A stretch of 10,371 bases of DNA from an uncultured Ilumatobacter sp. (GCA_938049325.1 CALICC010000222.1:1-10371), one strand, 5' to 3'. Positions 1 to 6,180 are shown, numbered from the stretch's first letter. Made by a program: numbers and translations. The notes: generated by a model not told the origin, from the letters alone.

Positions 1-246
1 GACGAGCGCGAATTCGGTCCCGATGCGGGCGAGCTCGACGTACGGCGCGGCGCGAAGCGGATGCTCGCCCTTGGATACGGCCCGCACCTGTGTCTCGGCG
101 CGTCGATTGCTCGGCTCGCCGGCGCGGTCACGATCGAGCGCCTCCTCGCTCGGTTCCCCGAGTTCTCCGTCGATGCAGCCGCAGGCCGTTTCGCTCCCGG
201 TCCGTTTGTCCGACGTTACGAAACGCTGCCGTTCACCGCTGCCTGA
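1..246 (+). CDS. Cytochrome P450, C-terminal fragment (5' end outside window)
   Basis: This is the last 81 residues of a bacterial cytochrome P450, a cytosolic haem monooxygenase; the rest lies upstream of the window. The haem-binding loop is visible at fragment residues 22-33 (LALGYGPHLCLG), with C31 as the thiolate ligand. It is followed by the usual ASIARL helix and a closing RFPEF segment. The position normally held by Phe in the FxxGxxxCxG signature is Leu (L24, codon CTT). The gene converges on the SDR gene, with a repeat-rich 137-nt gap between them. P450s such as CYP125 and CYP142 start steroid side-chain oxidation in mycobacterial loci of this type, but this fragment is too short to assign a subfamily or substrate. 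The family call is firm and the function is open. Confidence 0.93.
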   Translation, partial: DEREFGPDAGELDVRRGAKRMLALGYGPHLCLGASIARLAGAVTIERLLARFPEFSVDAAAGRFAPGPFVRRYETLPFTAA

Positions 247-261
247 GCCCGAAGCGGCTCA

Positions 262-346
262 CCGTTCTGGTCCGCACGTGTTCTGGTCCGCACGTGTTCT
301 GGTCCGCATCGGCGTCGGAATCCGACGAACGGGTGGACCAGAACGG
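262..346. terminator. Inverted-repeat element between convergent genes, candidate bidirectional terminator
   Basis: CCGTTCTGGTCC at 262-273 is the exact reverse complement of GGACCAGAACGG at 335-346. The nearest repeat copy, at 296-305, also pairs perfectly (10 bp) with 335-344. A small hairpin, CGTCGGA-A-TCCGACG at 313-327, lies inside the loop. A second, imperfect right arm, GGACCGGAACG, is at 370-380. The position between the P450 stop (246) and the SDR stop (384) suits a two-way terminator. There is no T-run, so intrinsic termination is an inference from position and stem strength only. Confidence 0.55.
264..308 (+). repeat. Three tandem copies of a 16-bp unit
   Basis: The unit GTTCTGGTCCGCACGT occurs at 264-279 and 280-295, exact and head to tail. 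A third copy, 296-308, keeps the first 13 bases and then diverges. The units multiply the left arm of the surrounding inverted repeat, so three alternative stems could form with the single perfect right arm at 335-346. No spacers separate the copies, so this is not a CRISPR array. Confidence 0.85.
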
Positions 347-383
347 TGGGTGGAGTGAGCTGGTGGCGTGGACCGGAACGCGG

Positions 384-1127
384 TCAGCTGTCGCCGGCGC
401 GCAGGAAGGCGGGCGTGTCGCCGCCGCCATCGAGGATGAGGTTGGCGCCGGTGATGTACGCCGCGCCAGGAGAGGCGAGGAACATGCATGCGTTGGCGAT
501 GTCGTCGGGTGTTGCCATGCGGCCCATGGGAATCGTCGCCTCGATGCGGGCCATCGACTCGGCGTCGCCGTAGTGGAGTTCACTCTGTTCGGTGCGGATG
601 AGACCGGGGGTGACGCAGTTGACCCGTACCTTCGGCGCCCACTCCTGGCCGGTGGTCGCGGTGTAGTTGACGAGTCCGGCCTTGGCCGCGCCGTAGGCCG
701 CGACGGTGGGCGCGGGTCGCTCGGACGTGACGCTGCCGATGTTGACGATCGAGCCACCGTCGCCCTCCTGCATGTGGTGATTGGCGCGCTGCGCGACGTA
801 GATCGCCGAGAGCAGGTTGAGTTCGACGATCCGCAGCGTGAAGCGGGGTGGCACGGTTGCGGTGTCAGCCGGGGGCGAACCACCGGCGTTGTTGACGACC
901 ACGTCGAGGCGGCCACAGCGTTCGACCACACGGTCGACGACGCCGGCAGCTTGCTCGCCGTCGCGGAGGTCGCCGGCTTCGAAGACCCATGAGTCGGGGA
1001 GGTCGTCGGGAGCTGACCGTGCGGCGACCGCGATGGTCGCGCCCGCCGTCTCGAACGCTGATGCGATACCGCGGCCGACGCCCTTCGTTCCGCCTGTTAC
1101 CAGCACGACGCGATCGCTGAAGTCCAT
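384..1127 (-). CDS. Short-chain dehydrogenase/reductase (SDR), classical type
   Basis: This 247-residue protein has the length and motifs of a classical cytosolic NAD(P)-dependent SDR oxidoreductase. The nucleotide-binding glycine motif TGGTKGVGRG spans residues 11-20 and NNAG spans 79-82. The catalytic tetrad is visible as N104, S132, Y145 and K149 (YGAAK). PG at 174-175 and a closing LDGGG at 232-236 complete the fold. The ATG at 1127 is chosen because the protein begins directly with MDFSDRVVLVTGG and because TAGCGT lies 8 nt upstream, a leaderless arrangement. It is divergent from the radical SAM gene. In M. tuberculosis, SDR genes (Rv3548c, Rv3549c) sit divergently beside echA20, so a role on a steroid intermediate is plausible. 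Its substrate cannot be read from the sequence. Confidence 0.93.
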   Translation of the reverse strand: MDFSDRVVLVTGGTKGVGRGIASAFETAGATIAVAARSAPDDLPDSWVFEAGDLRDGEQAAGVVDRVVERCGRLDVVVNNAGGSPPADTATVPPRFTLRIVELNLLSAIYVAQRANHHMQEGDGGSIVNIGSVTSERPAPTVAAYGAAKAGLVNYTATTGQEWAPKVRVNCVTPGLIRTEQSELHYGDAESMARIEATIPMGRMATPDDIANACMFLASPGAAYITGANLILDGGGDTPAFLRAGDS

Positions 1128-1135
1128 GTGGCATG

Positions 1136-1141
1136 ACGCTA
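1136..1141 (-). promoter_or_regulatory. -10 box of SDR gene (TAGCGT), leaderless type
   Basis: On the minus strand TAGCGT fits the actinobacterial -10 pattern TANNNT. It is separated from the SDR start codon (1127) by 8 nt, which would place transcription start at or next to the ATG. No convincing -35 is visible. Confidence 0.5.
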
Positions 1142-1222
1142 GTTGCAGCGTCCCTCGCGTCGTTCGTCGCAGCTGCCCCGTTCGACGCGCGAGAATCTGC
1201 CTGACGGCGTCGTTCCGTTGCG

Positions 1223-1229
1223 AAGGGAG
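1223..1229 (+). promoter_or_regulatory. Shine-Dalgarno site setting the radical SAM start
   Basis: AAGGGAG lies 6 nt upstream of the GTG at 1236. The only longer in-frame alternatives, such as TTG at 1143, have no such site, and the added N-terminal stretch is Arg/Ser-rich with mixed third positions. This favours the GTG start. Confidence 0.7.
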
Positions 1230-1235
1230 TCCGAG

Positions 1236-2216
1236 GTGTTCGACGTGGAGATCACGAACCGCTGCAACGCTGAGTGCCGCTTCTGCCCGCGCTCGGAGAC
1301 CCCGCACGAAGGTCTGATGTCGGACCGTACGTTCGACAAGGTGCTGGCGCGGATCCTTGAGTTCCGCGAGTTGATGGAGATTCGAACGGGCTCAAGCGGA
1401 CATGGCGTGAGCTTCTGCGGGATGGGTGATGTGCTGGTACACCCGGCAGCGGCGCAGCGGGTGCGGATGGTTCGCGACGCGGGGATCGGGTGCCAACTCA
1501 ACACCAACGGAGGCAATCTCGATGAACGCACCGGCATGGACTTGCTCGATGCGGGGCTCCAGAAGATCTCGATCAACGCGGGCGCTATCGGAGCTGATTA
1601 CGTCGAGATCTACGGGATCCCGTTCGAGCGCACACGCGACAACATCGCCCGCTTCGTCGAGATGGCCGAAGACCGGTGCGAGGTCGTCGTCGTCCTCGTC
1701 GACGATCACGGAAACGATGCCCGTCTCGACGAGGTCGAACGGTTCTGGCGGGACCTCGGTGTTCGCGAGTTTCGTCTCCCCGACTACAACAACCGCGGCG
1801 GAGCGCTCGAACGGTTCGGCGCCGAGAACTTCTTGACACCGCGTCATCAAGCGCGTGCCCACGGTCTGCTGCAGAGCGACACGGAGTTCCCGCGATGCGC
1901 GACTCCCTTCGTCTGGCTGTTCATCAGCTACGACGGCAGGTACAACCTGTGCTCGTCTGATTGGCGCAAGGAGTCGTCGCATGGCGATGTGTTCACGTCG
2001 TCCGTCGCCGACTCGTTCGCCAGCCGGTTACAGACAGTTCGCGAACGCAGCTCGCCGTGTCGGACCTGCAGCCTCGATCCGACGAATCAGATCGCACAAC
2101 TCCTCCACGTGGATGAGCCGGACGCAGCCGAGGAACAGGCGGTGCAGTTGATCAAGCAGTGGAGTGCGGTCACTCGACGCCTCGACGAGCTGAAACTCGG
2201 CGCGTCCGGAATCTGA
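1236..2216 (+). CDS. Radical SAM protein with C-terminal SPASM-like cysteine cluster
   Basis: From the GTG at 1236 the protein has 326 residues. The radical SAM motif CxxxCxxC, which binds the [4Fe-4S] cluster that cleaves S-adenosylmethionine, is C10, C14 and C17 in NRCNAECRFCPR. A GMGDVLVHP segment follows. Toward the C-terminus a SPASM/twitch-like set appears: FPRCATPF, then DGRYNLCSSDW, then SSPCRTCS. This set would hold an auxiliary Fe-S cluster, although only one Cys is present where CC is common. Such proteins modify peptides, sugars or lipids. No precursor peptide or glycan gene is seen beside it, so the substrate is unknown. Its stop lies inside the palindrome upstream of echA20, only 31 nt before that gene. 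A TTG start at 1143 would give 357 residues but leave 15 nt to the divergent SDR; the SD-supported GTG is preferred. Confidence 0.85.
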   Translation: MFDVEITNRCNAECRFCPRSETPHEGLMSDRTFDKVLARILEFRELMEIRTGSSGHGVSFCGMGDVLVHPAAAQRVRMVRDAGIGCQLNTNGGNLDERTGMDLLDAGLQKISINAGAIGADYVEIYGIPFERTRDNIARFVEMAEDRCEVVVVLVDDHGNDARLDEVERFWRDLGVREFRLPDYNNRGGALERFGAENFLTPRHQARAHGLLQSDTEFPRCATPFVWLFISYDGRYNLCSSDWRKESSHGDVFTSSVADSFASRLQTVRERSSPCRTCSLDPTNQIAQLLHVDEPDAAEEQAVQLIKQWSAVTRRLDELKLGASGI

Positions 2217-2232
2217 CGCGACGTCAGATTCC
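2208..2232. promoter_or_regulatory. Operator palindrome upstream of the ipd operon
   Basis: GGAATCTGACG (2208-2218) and CGTCAGATTCC (2222-2232) are perfect 11-bp arms around CGA. The core TCTGAC-N5-GTCAGA (2212-2228) recurs at 8452-8468. It ends 6 bp before the TACGCT -10 box and overlaps the -35 position (CTGACG at 2213-2218, 16 bp from the -10), a typical place for repressor binding. It also covers the radical SAM stop codon. A terminator is the alternative, but no T-run follows and the same core sits in a divergent promoter elsewhere. Confidence 0.7.
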
Positions 2233-2234
2233 GC

Positions 2235-2240
2235 TACGCT
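2235..2240 (+). promoter_or_regulatory. -10 box of the ipd operon (TACGCT), leaderless type
   Basis: TACGCT matches TANNNT and ends 7 nt before the GTG start of echA20. No Shine-Dalgarno sequence is present, so the mRNA probably begins at or near the start codon. The palindrome just upstream would control it. Confidence 0.55.
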
Positions 2241-2247
2241 CGCCGAC

Positions 2248-3030
2248 GTGCCGATCTCCACTGCAACGCTCGATGACGGCATCGTCGAGGTCGTCGTCGA
2301 TTGTCCACCGGTCAACGCGCTCACCGTCGCCGAATGGTTCGAACTCGCCGAAGTGATCACGTCGGCAGGTGCCGACACGGCGACGCGGGTTGTCGTCCTG
2401 CGAGCTGAGGGCAAAGGGTTCAACGCCGGCGTCGACATCAAGGAGATGCAGAACACCACGGGCTTCGACGCACTCATCGGAGCGAACAAAGGGTGCTTCG
2501 CCGCGTTCGCAGCGGTGTACGACTGCCCGGTGCCGGTCATCACCGCGGTCAACGGATTCTGCGTCGGCGGCGGCATCGGCCTGGCCGGCAACAGCGACGT
2601 GATCGTGGCGAGCGACGACGCGTTCTTCGGTCTGCCCGAGGTCGATCGTGGCGCACTCGGCGCCGCCACCCACCTCGCGCGCATGGTGCCGCAACACAAG
2701 ATGCGCCAGATGGTCTACACGTCGGCCACCGCCACGGCGCACGAACTTCAGCAGTGGGGGAGCGTGCTCAGCGTCGTGCCGCGTGACGAGCTGCGCGACG
2801 AGGCAATGAAGGTCGCCGCGCAGATCGCCGAGAAGTCGCCCGTCGTGATTCGTGCCGCGAAGGAAAGCCTGAACGGCATCGACCTGTGGGACGTGAAGAA
2901 GAGCTACCGCTTCGAACAGGGCTTCACGTTCGAGCTCAACCTGTCAGGCGTCGCCGACGAACTGCGCGACGACTTTGCCGGCACCGAAAAGGCCGGCACC
3001 AAGAAGACCGGCACGAAGGCGGAACAATGA
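2248..3030 (+). CDS. echA20: EchA20-like CoA hydrolase, steroid ring D opening
   Basis: This crotonase-fold protein of 260 residues matches M. tuberculosis EchA20 (247 residues) as I recall it, from the N-terminus (MPIS...DGIVEVVVD) to FTFELNLSGVADE near the end. EchA20 hydrolytically opens ring D of the CoA thioester of the steroid-derived indanedione (HIEC-CoA) to give the ring C substrate of IpdAB. The oxyanion-hole region VNGFCVGGGIGLAG (101-114) and PE at 130-131 are present. The first catalytic Glu of hydratases is replaced by Gly, as in EchA20. The GTG start is supported by that alignment and by the -10 box 7 nt upstream. The stop overlaps the ipdA ATG (ATGA). After the conserved core there is an unusual Lys/Thr tail made of three GT-K-type pentapeptides (245-259). 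Confidence 0.92.
   Translation: MPISTATLDDGIVEVVVDCPPVNALTVAEWFELAEVITSAGADTATRVVVLRAEGKGFNAGVDIKEMQNTTGFDALIGANKGCFAAFAAVYDCPVPVITAVNGFCVGGGIGLAGNSDVIVASDDAFFGLPEVDRGALGAATHLARMVPQHKMRQMVYTSATATAHELQQWGSVLSVVPRDELRDEAMKVAAQIAEKSPVVIRAAKESLNGIDLWDVKKSYRFEQGFTFELNLSGVADELRDDFAGTEKAGTKKTGTKAEQ
2980..3024 (+). repeat. In-frame 15-bp tandem repeat in the echA20 3' end
   Basis: Three 15-bp units beginning GGCACC, GGCACC and GGCACG (2980-2994, 2995-3009, 3010-3024) encode GTEKA, GTKKT and GTKAE. They add a basic tail after the point where mycobacterial EchA20 ends. The period of five codons means unit gain or loss keeps the frame. Confidence 0.75.
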
Positions 3031-3893
3031 ACAAGCTGACCACGGTCGACGACGCCGTCGCGACCCTCGAATCCGGCATGACGCTCGGTATCGGTGGATG
3101 GGGGAGCCGTCGCAAACCGATGAGTCTCGTGCGCGCGATCCTTCGCTCCGACCTGACCGATCTGACGATCGTGACGTACGGCGGCCCCGATGTCGGGTTG
3201 CTGTGTGCGGCAGGAAAGGTGCGCAAGCTCGTCTACGGCTTCGTCACCCTCGACTCGATCCCGCTCGAGCCGCACTTTCGCGCTGCACGCCAGGGTGGCA
3301 CGATCCCCGAACTGGTCGAGTACGACGAAGGCATGTTGCAGTGGGCGCTGTACGCCGGGTCGCTGCGGCTTCCGTTCCTACCGACCCGTGCCGGACTCGG
3401 CAGTGGCGTCATGGACGTCAACCCCGACCTCAAGACGGTGGCGTCGCCGTACGCGGCGCCCGGCGAGGACGCCGAAGAACTGCTGGCTGTTCCGGCGATC
3501 CGTCTCGATGCGGCGTTCGTCCACATGAACCGAGCCGATGCACGAGGCAACGCACAGTTCCTCGGTCCGGACATCTACTTCGATGACTTGTATCTCGGCG
3601 CGTGTGAGACCGGTCGGCGGTTCGTGTCGTGCGAGAAGGTGGTGCCGACCGAGAACTTGCTCGACGAAGGCACGTTCCACACGCTCCGGATCAACCGATC
3701 GATGGTCGACGGTGTGATCGAGTCACCAAACGGCGCGCACTTCACCTCGTGCGAACCCGACTATGACCGTGACGAAGCGTTCCAGAAGGACTACGCAACA
3801 GCGGCCAAGGACCCCGAATCGTGGGCCGCCTTCGAGTCGACGTATCTCGCTGGATCCGAAGCTGACTACCAGGAGGCCGTTCGTGCCCGCTGA
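3027..3893 (+). CDS. ipdA: IpdA-like subunit of steroid ring C-opening hydrolase
   Basis: This 288-residue protein belongs to the class I CoA-transferase alpha-subunit fold and is close in length to M. tuberculosis IpdA (292). IpdAB is not a transferase; it is a hydrolase that opens ring C of COCHEA-CoA in the last part of cholesterol breakdown. The N-terminal glycine-rich turn GIGGWGSRRKP (21-31) is the CoA-binding region. E101 in EYDEGMLQWAL appears to correspond to the catalytic Glu105 described for mycobacterial IpdA. FVHMNRADARGNAQF (164-178) and VSCEKVVPTE (200-209) are further family signatures. It overlaps echA20 by ATGA and ipdB by 11 nt, which points to translational coupling and equal subunit supply. 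The orthology call rests on sequence plus identical gene order. Confidence 0.93.
   Translation: MNKLTTVDDAVATLESGMTLGIGGWGSRRKPMSLVRAILRSDLTDLTIVTYGGPDVGLLCAAGKVRKLVYGFVTLDSIPLEPHFRAARQGGTIPELVEYDEGMLQWALYAGSLRLPFLPTRAGLGSGVMDVNPDLKTVASPYAAPGEDAEELLAVPAIRLDAAFVHMNRADARGNAQFLGPDIYFDDLYLGACETGRRFVSCEKVVPTENLLDEGTFHTLRINRSMVDGVIESPNGAHFTSCEPDYDRDEAFQKDYATAAKDPESWAAFESTYLAGSEADYQEAVRAR
3871..3876 (+). promoter_or_regulatory. Shine-Dalgarno site of ipdB inside ipdA
   Basis: A full AGGAGG lies 6 nt upstream of GTG 3883 and fixes that codon as the ipdB start. It rules out the in-frame upstream ATG at 3763, deep inside ipdA. Confidence 0.85.
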
Positions 3894-4632
3894 CACTGCG
3901 AACTCAACCAGCCGGTTGGCCGACATCGTCGCCGTCGCATGCGCCGAGGCGTTCCGCGGTGACGGCGAGATCTTCGGTTCGGGCATGGGCACGATGCCGA
4001 TGCTCGGCGCACGCCTCGCCCGCGCCACGTTCGAGCCCGACATGATGGTGTCCGACGGCGTGGCGTTCTTCGTTGACGGTGATCTGCCGATCGGTGCGAC
4101 CGACAAGACGATCGAAGGCTGGATCCCCTTTCGTTCGGTCTTCGACACGCTGTGGGGCGGACGCCGTCACGTGATGATGGGCGCGAGTCAGATGGACCGC
4201 CACGGCAACTCGAACATCTCCAACATCGGTGACTGGAAGCAACCCAAGGCGCAGCTCCTCGGGGTGCGAGGCGGGCCTGGCAACACGATCAACCACGACG
4301 TCAGTTACTGGATCCCGAAGCACTCGTCGCGAGTCTTCGTCGAGCAGGTCGACATGGTGAGCGGCATCGGTTCCGACCGAGGCGGCCACGGCATTCCGTG
4401 CGTGATCACGAACATGGCGGTGCTCGACTTCGACACGCCTGACCGCACGATGCGACTGCGTTCGGTGCACCCCGGCGTGAGTGTCGACGACGTGGTGGAG
4501 GCAACCGGTTTCGAGCTCACCGTGCCGAGCGACGTCCCGACGTCGCGTGAGGCGACGGGCGACGAACTGGCGGTGCTGGACCGGCTCGACCCGAACGGGT
4601 TGCGCTATCGCGAAGTTCCCGACCCGGAATGA
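3883..4632 (+). CDS. ipdB: IpdB-like subunit of steroid ring C-opening hydrolase
   Basis: This 249-residue protein has the CoA-transferase beta-subunit fold and is nearly the same length as M. tuberculosis IpdB (about 250). It partners IpdA in hydrolytic opening of ring C. True class I CoA-transferases carry a catalytic Glu in an SENG motif; here the aligned segment reads VSDG (56-59), so that Glu is absent, as expected for IpdAB hydrolases. EGWIPF, GRRHVMMGASQMDRHGNSN and GPGNTINHDVSYW are shared with the IpdB family. The GTG start follows a perfect AGGAGG and overlaps the ipdA 3' end by 11 nt. The stop overlaps the ipdC ATG. The subunits act as a heteromultimer in the cytosol. Confidence 0.93.
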   Translation: MPADTANSTSRLADIVAVACAEAFRGDGEIFGSGMGTMPMLGARLARATFEPDMMVSDGVAFFVDGDLPIGATDKTIEGWIPFRSVFDTLWGGRRHVMMGASQMDRHGNSNISNIGDWKQPKAQLLGVRGGPGNTINHDVSYWIPKHSSRVFVEQVDMVSGIGSDRGGHGIPCVITNMAVLDFDTPDRTMRLRSVHPGVSVDDVVEATGFELTVPSDVPTSREATGDELAVLDRLDPNGLRYREVPDPE

Positions 4633-5699
4633 CACAGATGCACTCGCGCCTCAGCACCTCCTTCTGCGACTTGGTGGGCGTGCGCGCTCCGATCGTGCAG
4701 ACCGGTATGGGGTGGGTCGCCGGGCCGTCACTGGTGTCGGCGTCCGCGAACGCCGGAGCACTCGGCATCCTTGCCAGCGCGACGATGGACTTCGATCAAC
4801 TGAGCGACTCGGTTGCCGAAGTCAAGCGTGCGACCGACCAGCCGTTCGGCGTGAACTTGCGCGCGGACGCTGCCGATGTCGAGGCGCGCATCGACCTGAT
4901 GATCGCCGAAGGCGTGAAGGTGGCGAGCTTTGCGCAGGCCCCGAAGCAGCCGTTGATCGAACGCTGCCAGGATGCGGGCATCGTCGTGATCCCGTCCATC
5001 GGCGCGAAGCGTCATGCCGAGAAGGTGCTCGATTGGGGTGTCGACGCGGTGCTCGTCCAAGGTGGCGAAGGTGGCGGTCACACCGGCTCGGTGCCGACGT
5101 CGATTCTGCTGCCGCAGGTCGTCGACGCCGTGCAAGGCCGGGTTCCGGTCATCGCAGCCGGGGGATTCTTCGACGGTCGCGGTCTGGTGGCCGCGCTCGC
5201 CTACGGTGCCGACGCGATCGCGATGGGAACACGGTTCTTGTTGACGTCTGACTCGTCGGTGCCGCAGTCGGTCAAGGAGTTGTATCTCACGCATGGAGTG
5301 ACCGACACGGTTGTCACCACGCAGGTCGACGGCGTGCCGCACCGCGTGCTCAAGACCGGGCTGGTGGAGAAGTTGGAGTCCGGCATGAGCAAGATCGCGT
5401 CGTTGCCACGCGCGGCAGCGAACGCGCAGAAGTTCAAGTCGATGACGGGCCTCGGGTTCCGCGACATGTGGACCGAAGGCCGCTCGATGCAGCAGGCGAT
5501 GGACCTGTCGTGGTCGCAGATGGTGATGGCGGCGAATACACCGATGTTGCTCAAGGCAGGACTGGTCGACGGCAACACCGATTCGGGTGTGTTGGCGAGC
5601 GGCCAGGTCGTCGGCGTGCTCGACGACCTGCCCAGCTGTGCCGAACTCGTCGACAGGATCCTCACCGAGGCAACCGATGCACTGGAGTCGCTCTCGTGA
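4629..5699 (+). CDS. ipdC: IpdC-like flavin oxidoreductase of the nitronate monooxygenase family
   Basis: This 356-residue TIM-barrel flavoprotein matches M. tuberculosis IpdC (Rv3553) closely, with APIVQTGMGWVAG (20-32) near the N-terminus and NTPMLLKAGLVDGN near the C-terminus. The FMN/phosphate-binding elements are visible: QGGEGGGHTG (144-153), VIAAGGFFDGRG (174-185) and GADAIAMGTRF (193-203). H151 occupies the place of the His conserved in nitronate monooxygenases. Automatic annotation would read '2-nitropropane dioxygenase', but gene order supports a role on the CoA-activated indanedione, in the step before EchA20 and IpdAB. Start: ATG 4629 overlaps the ipdB stop. A second ATG at 4638 would remove three residues and cannot be excluded. 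Confidence 0.92.
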   Translation: MTQMHSRLSTSFCDLVGVRAPIVQTGMGWVAGPSLVSASANAGALGILASATMDFDQLSDSVAEVKRATDQPFGVNLRADAADVEARIDLMIAEGVKVASFAQAPKQPLIERCQDAGIVVIPSIGAKRHAEKVLDWGVDAVLVQGGEGGGHTGSVPTSILLPQVVDAVQGRVPVIAAGGFFDGRGLVAALAYGADAIAMGTRFLLTSDSSVPQSVKELYLTHGVTDTVVTTQVDGVPHRVLKTGLVEKLESGMSKIASLPRAAANAQKFKSMTGLGFRDMWTEGRSMQQAMDLSWSQMVMAANTPMLLKAGLVDGNTDSGVLASGQVVGVLDDLPSCAELVDRILTEATDALESLS

Positions 5700-5701
5700 G
5701 G
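5698..5701 (+). promoter_or_regulatory. Weak Shine-Dalgarno site of the hotdog-like gene
   Basis: GAGG, overlapping the ipdC stop codon, lies 8 nt before GTG 5710 and supports that start over the second GTG at 5716. Confidence 0.45.
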
Positions 5702-5709
5702 CGTGTCTC

Positions 5710-6105
5710 GTGATCGTGCTCGACGGACCCGAGGCAGTGCTCGCCGCGCAGCGATCGAATCTCGGCCGGAGCGACTGGCTCGACATCGATGGGGCGCGCA
5801 TCGAAGCGTGGCGTGACTCGACCGGTCATGACGACACGGCGCTGCTCGCGCTGTCGCTCACCAACTACTTCCTGCCGCTCATCGTCGAAGTGCAGGGCTT
5901 CTCCGCGGGCGTCAACTACGGCACCGGCGCAGTCGTGTTCGGCCCGCAGATCGCGGCCGGCGATCGAGTGCGTGCCGATGTCGAACTCGTCGAGGTGACC
6001 GAACTCCCAGCGGGGGTCCAAACGAAGATGCGCATCACCGTCGAGATCGACGGCTCCGACGATCCGGCCTGCGTCGTCCACGCGCTTTCCCGCTGGCTCG
6101 ACTGA
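5710..6105 (+). CDS. Short MaoC/hotdog-like protein lacking the hydratase motif
   Basis: This 131-residue protein follows ipdC by 10 nt and is probably the last gene of the operon. The second half (VEVQGFSAGVNYGTGAVVF at 59-77, then AAGDRVRADVELVEVTELPAGVQTKMRITVEIDG) is typical of MaoC-like acyl-CoA dehydratases of the hotdog fold. The first half is shortened. Where that family normally has a D-x-N/Q-x-x-H hydratase motif and a following GPF...IAHG loop, this protein goes from DSTGHDD (36-42) straight to TALLALSL, so about 20 residues are missing. It may be a non-catalytic subunit, a thioesterase-like binder, or a decayed copy. The reading frame is intact and codon use matches the neighbours, so it is probably expressed. 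Its function is unknown. Confidence 0.78.
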   Translation: MIVLDGPEAVLAAQRSNLGRSDWLDIDGARIEAWRDSTGHDDTALLALSLTNYFLPLIVEVQGFSAGVNYGTGAVVFGPQIAAGDRVRADVELVEVTELPAGVQTKMRITVEIDGSDDPACVVHALSRWLD

Positions 6106-6180
6106 CTGGGTCCTTTCGGTCCCGGCACCCGCGCTACCCAGTGCCTGGGTCCTTTTGGTCCTGGACCCCGCGCTACCCAG
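6106..6180. repeat. Two tandem 36-bp hairpin repeats, candidate bidirectional terminator
   Basis: Copies at 6106-6141 and 6145-6180 match at 32 of 36 positions and are separated by TGC. Each begins CTGGGTCC and ends GCTACCCAG, giving 6-bp terminal inverted arms. Copy 2 also holds GGGTCC/GGACCC (6147-6152 and 6163-6168). At the junction, ACCCAG-TGC-CTGGGT (6136-6150) makes a compact 6-bp stem with a 3-nt loop. The element fills almost the entire gap between the convergent hotdog and M28 genes, starting directly after one stop and ending directly before the other. Terminator function is inferred from this position. Confidence 0.75.

Noticed and set aside
264..308. Short direct repeats resembling the start of a CRISPR array
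   Set aside because: The 16-bp units are head to tail with no spacers and no cas genes nearby.
90..992. Long open frame on the plus strand (300 codons) opposite the SDR
   Set aside because: It runs antisense to a clear SDR and out of frame with the P450; composition is Arg/Gly/Val-rich without domains.
1143..1235. N-terminal extension of the radical SAM protein from TTG 1143
   Set aside because: No ribosome-binding site, Arg/Ser-rich and poorly coding-like, and it would leave only 15 nt to the divergent SDR; GTG 1236 has AAGGGAG at 6 nt.
2208..2232. The echA20 upstream palindrome as a terminator of the radical SAM gene
   Set aside because: No T-run follows, and the same core is found in a divergent promoter where termination makes no sense. 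A dual role cannot be fully excluded.
3027..4632. Reading the ipdAB pair as an ordinary 3-oxoacid CoA-transferase
   Set aside because: The catalytic Glu of the SENG motif is replaced (VSDG), and gene order, length and motifs match the IpdAB hydrolase.
4629..5699. Naming the flavoprotein a nitronate monooxygenase
   Set aside because: Fold and flavin motifs fit, but similarity over the full length and operon position fit IpdC better.
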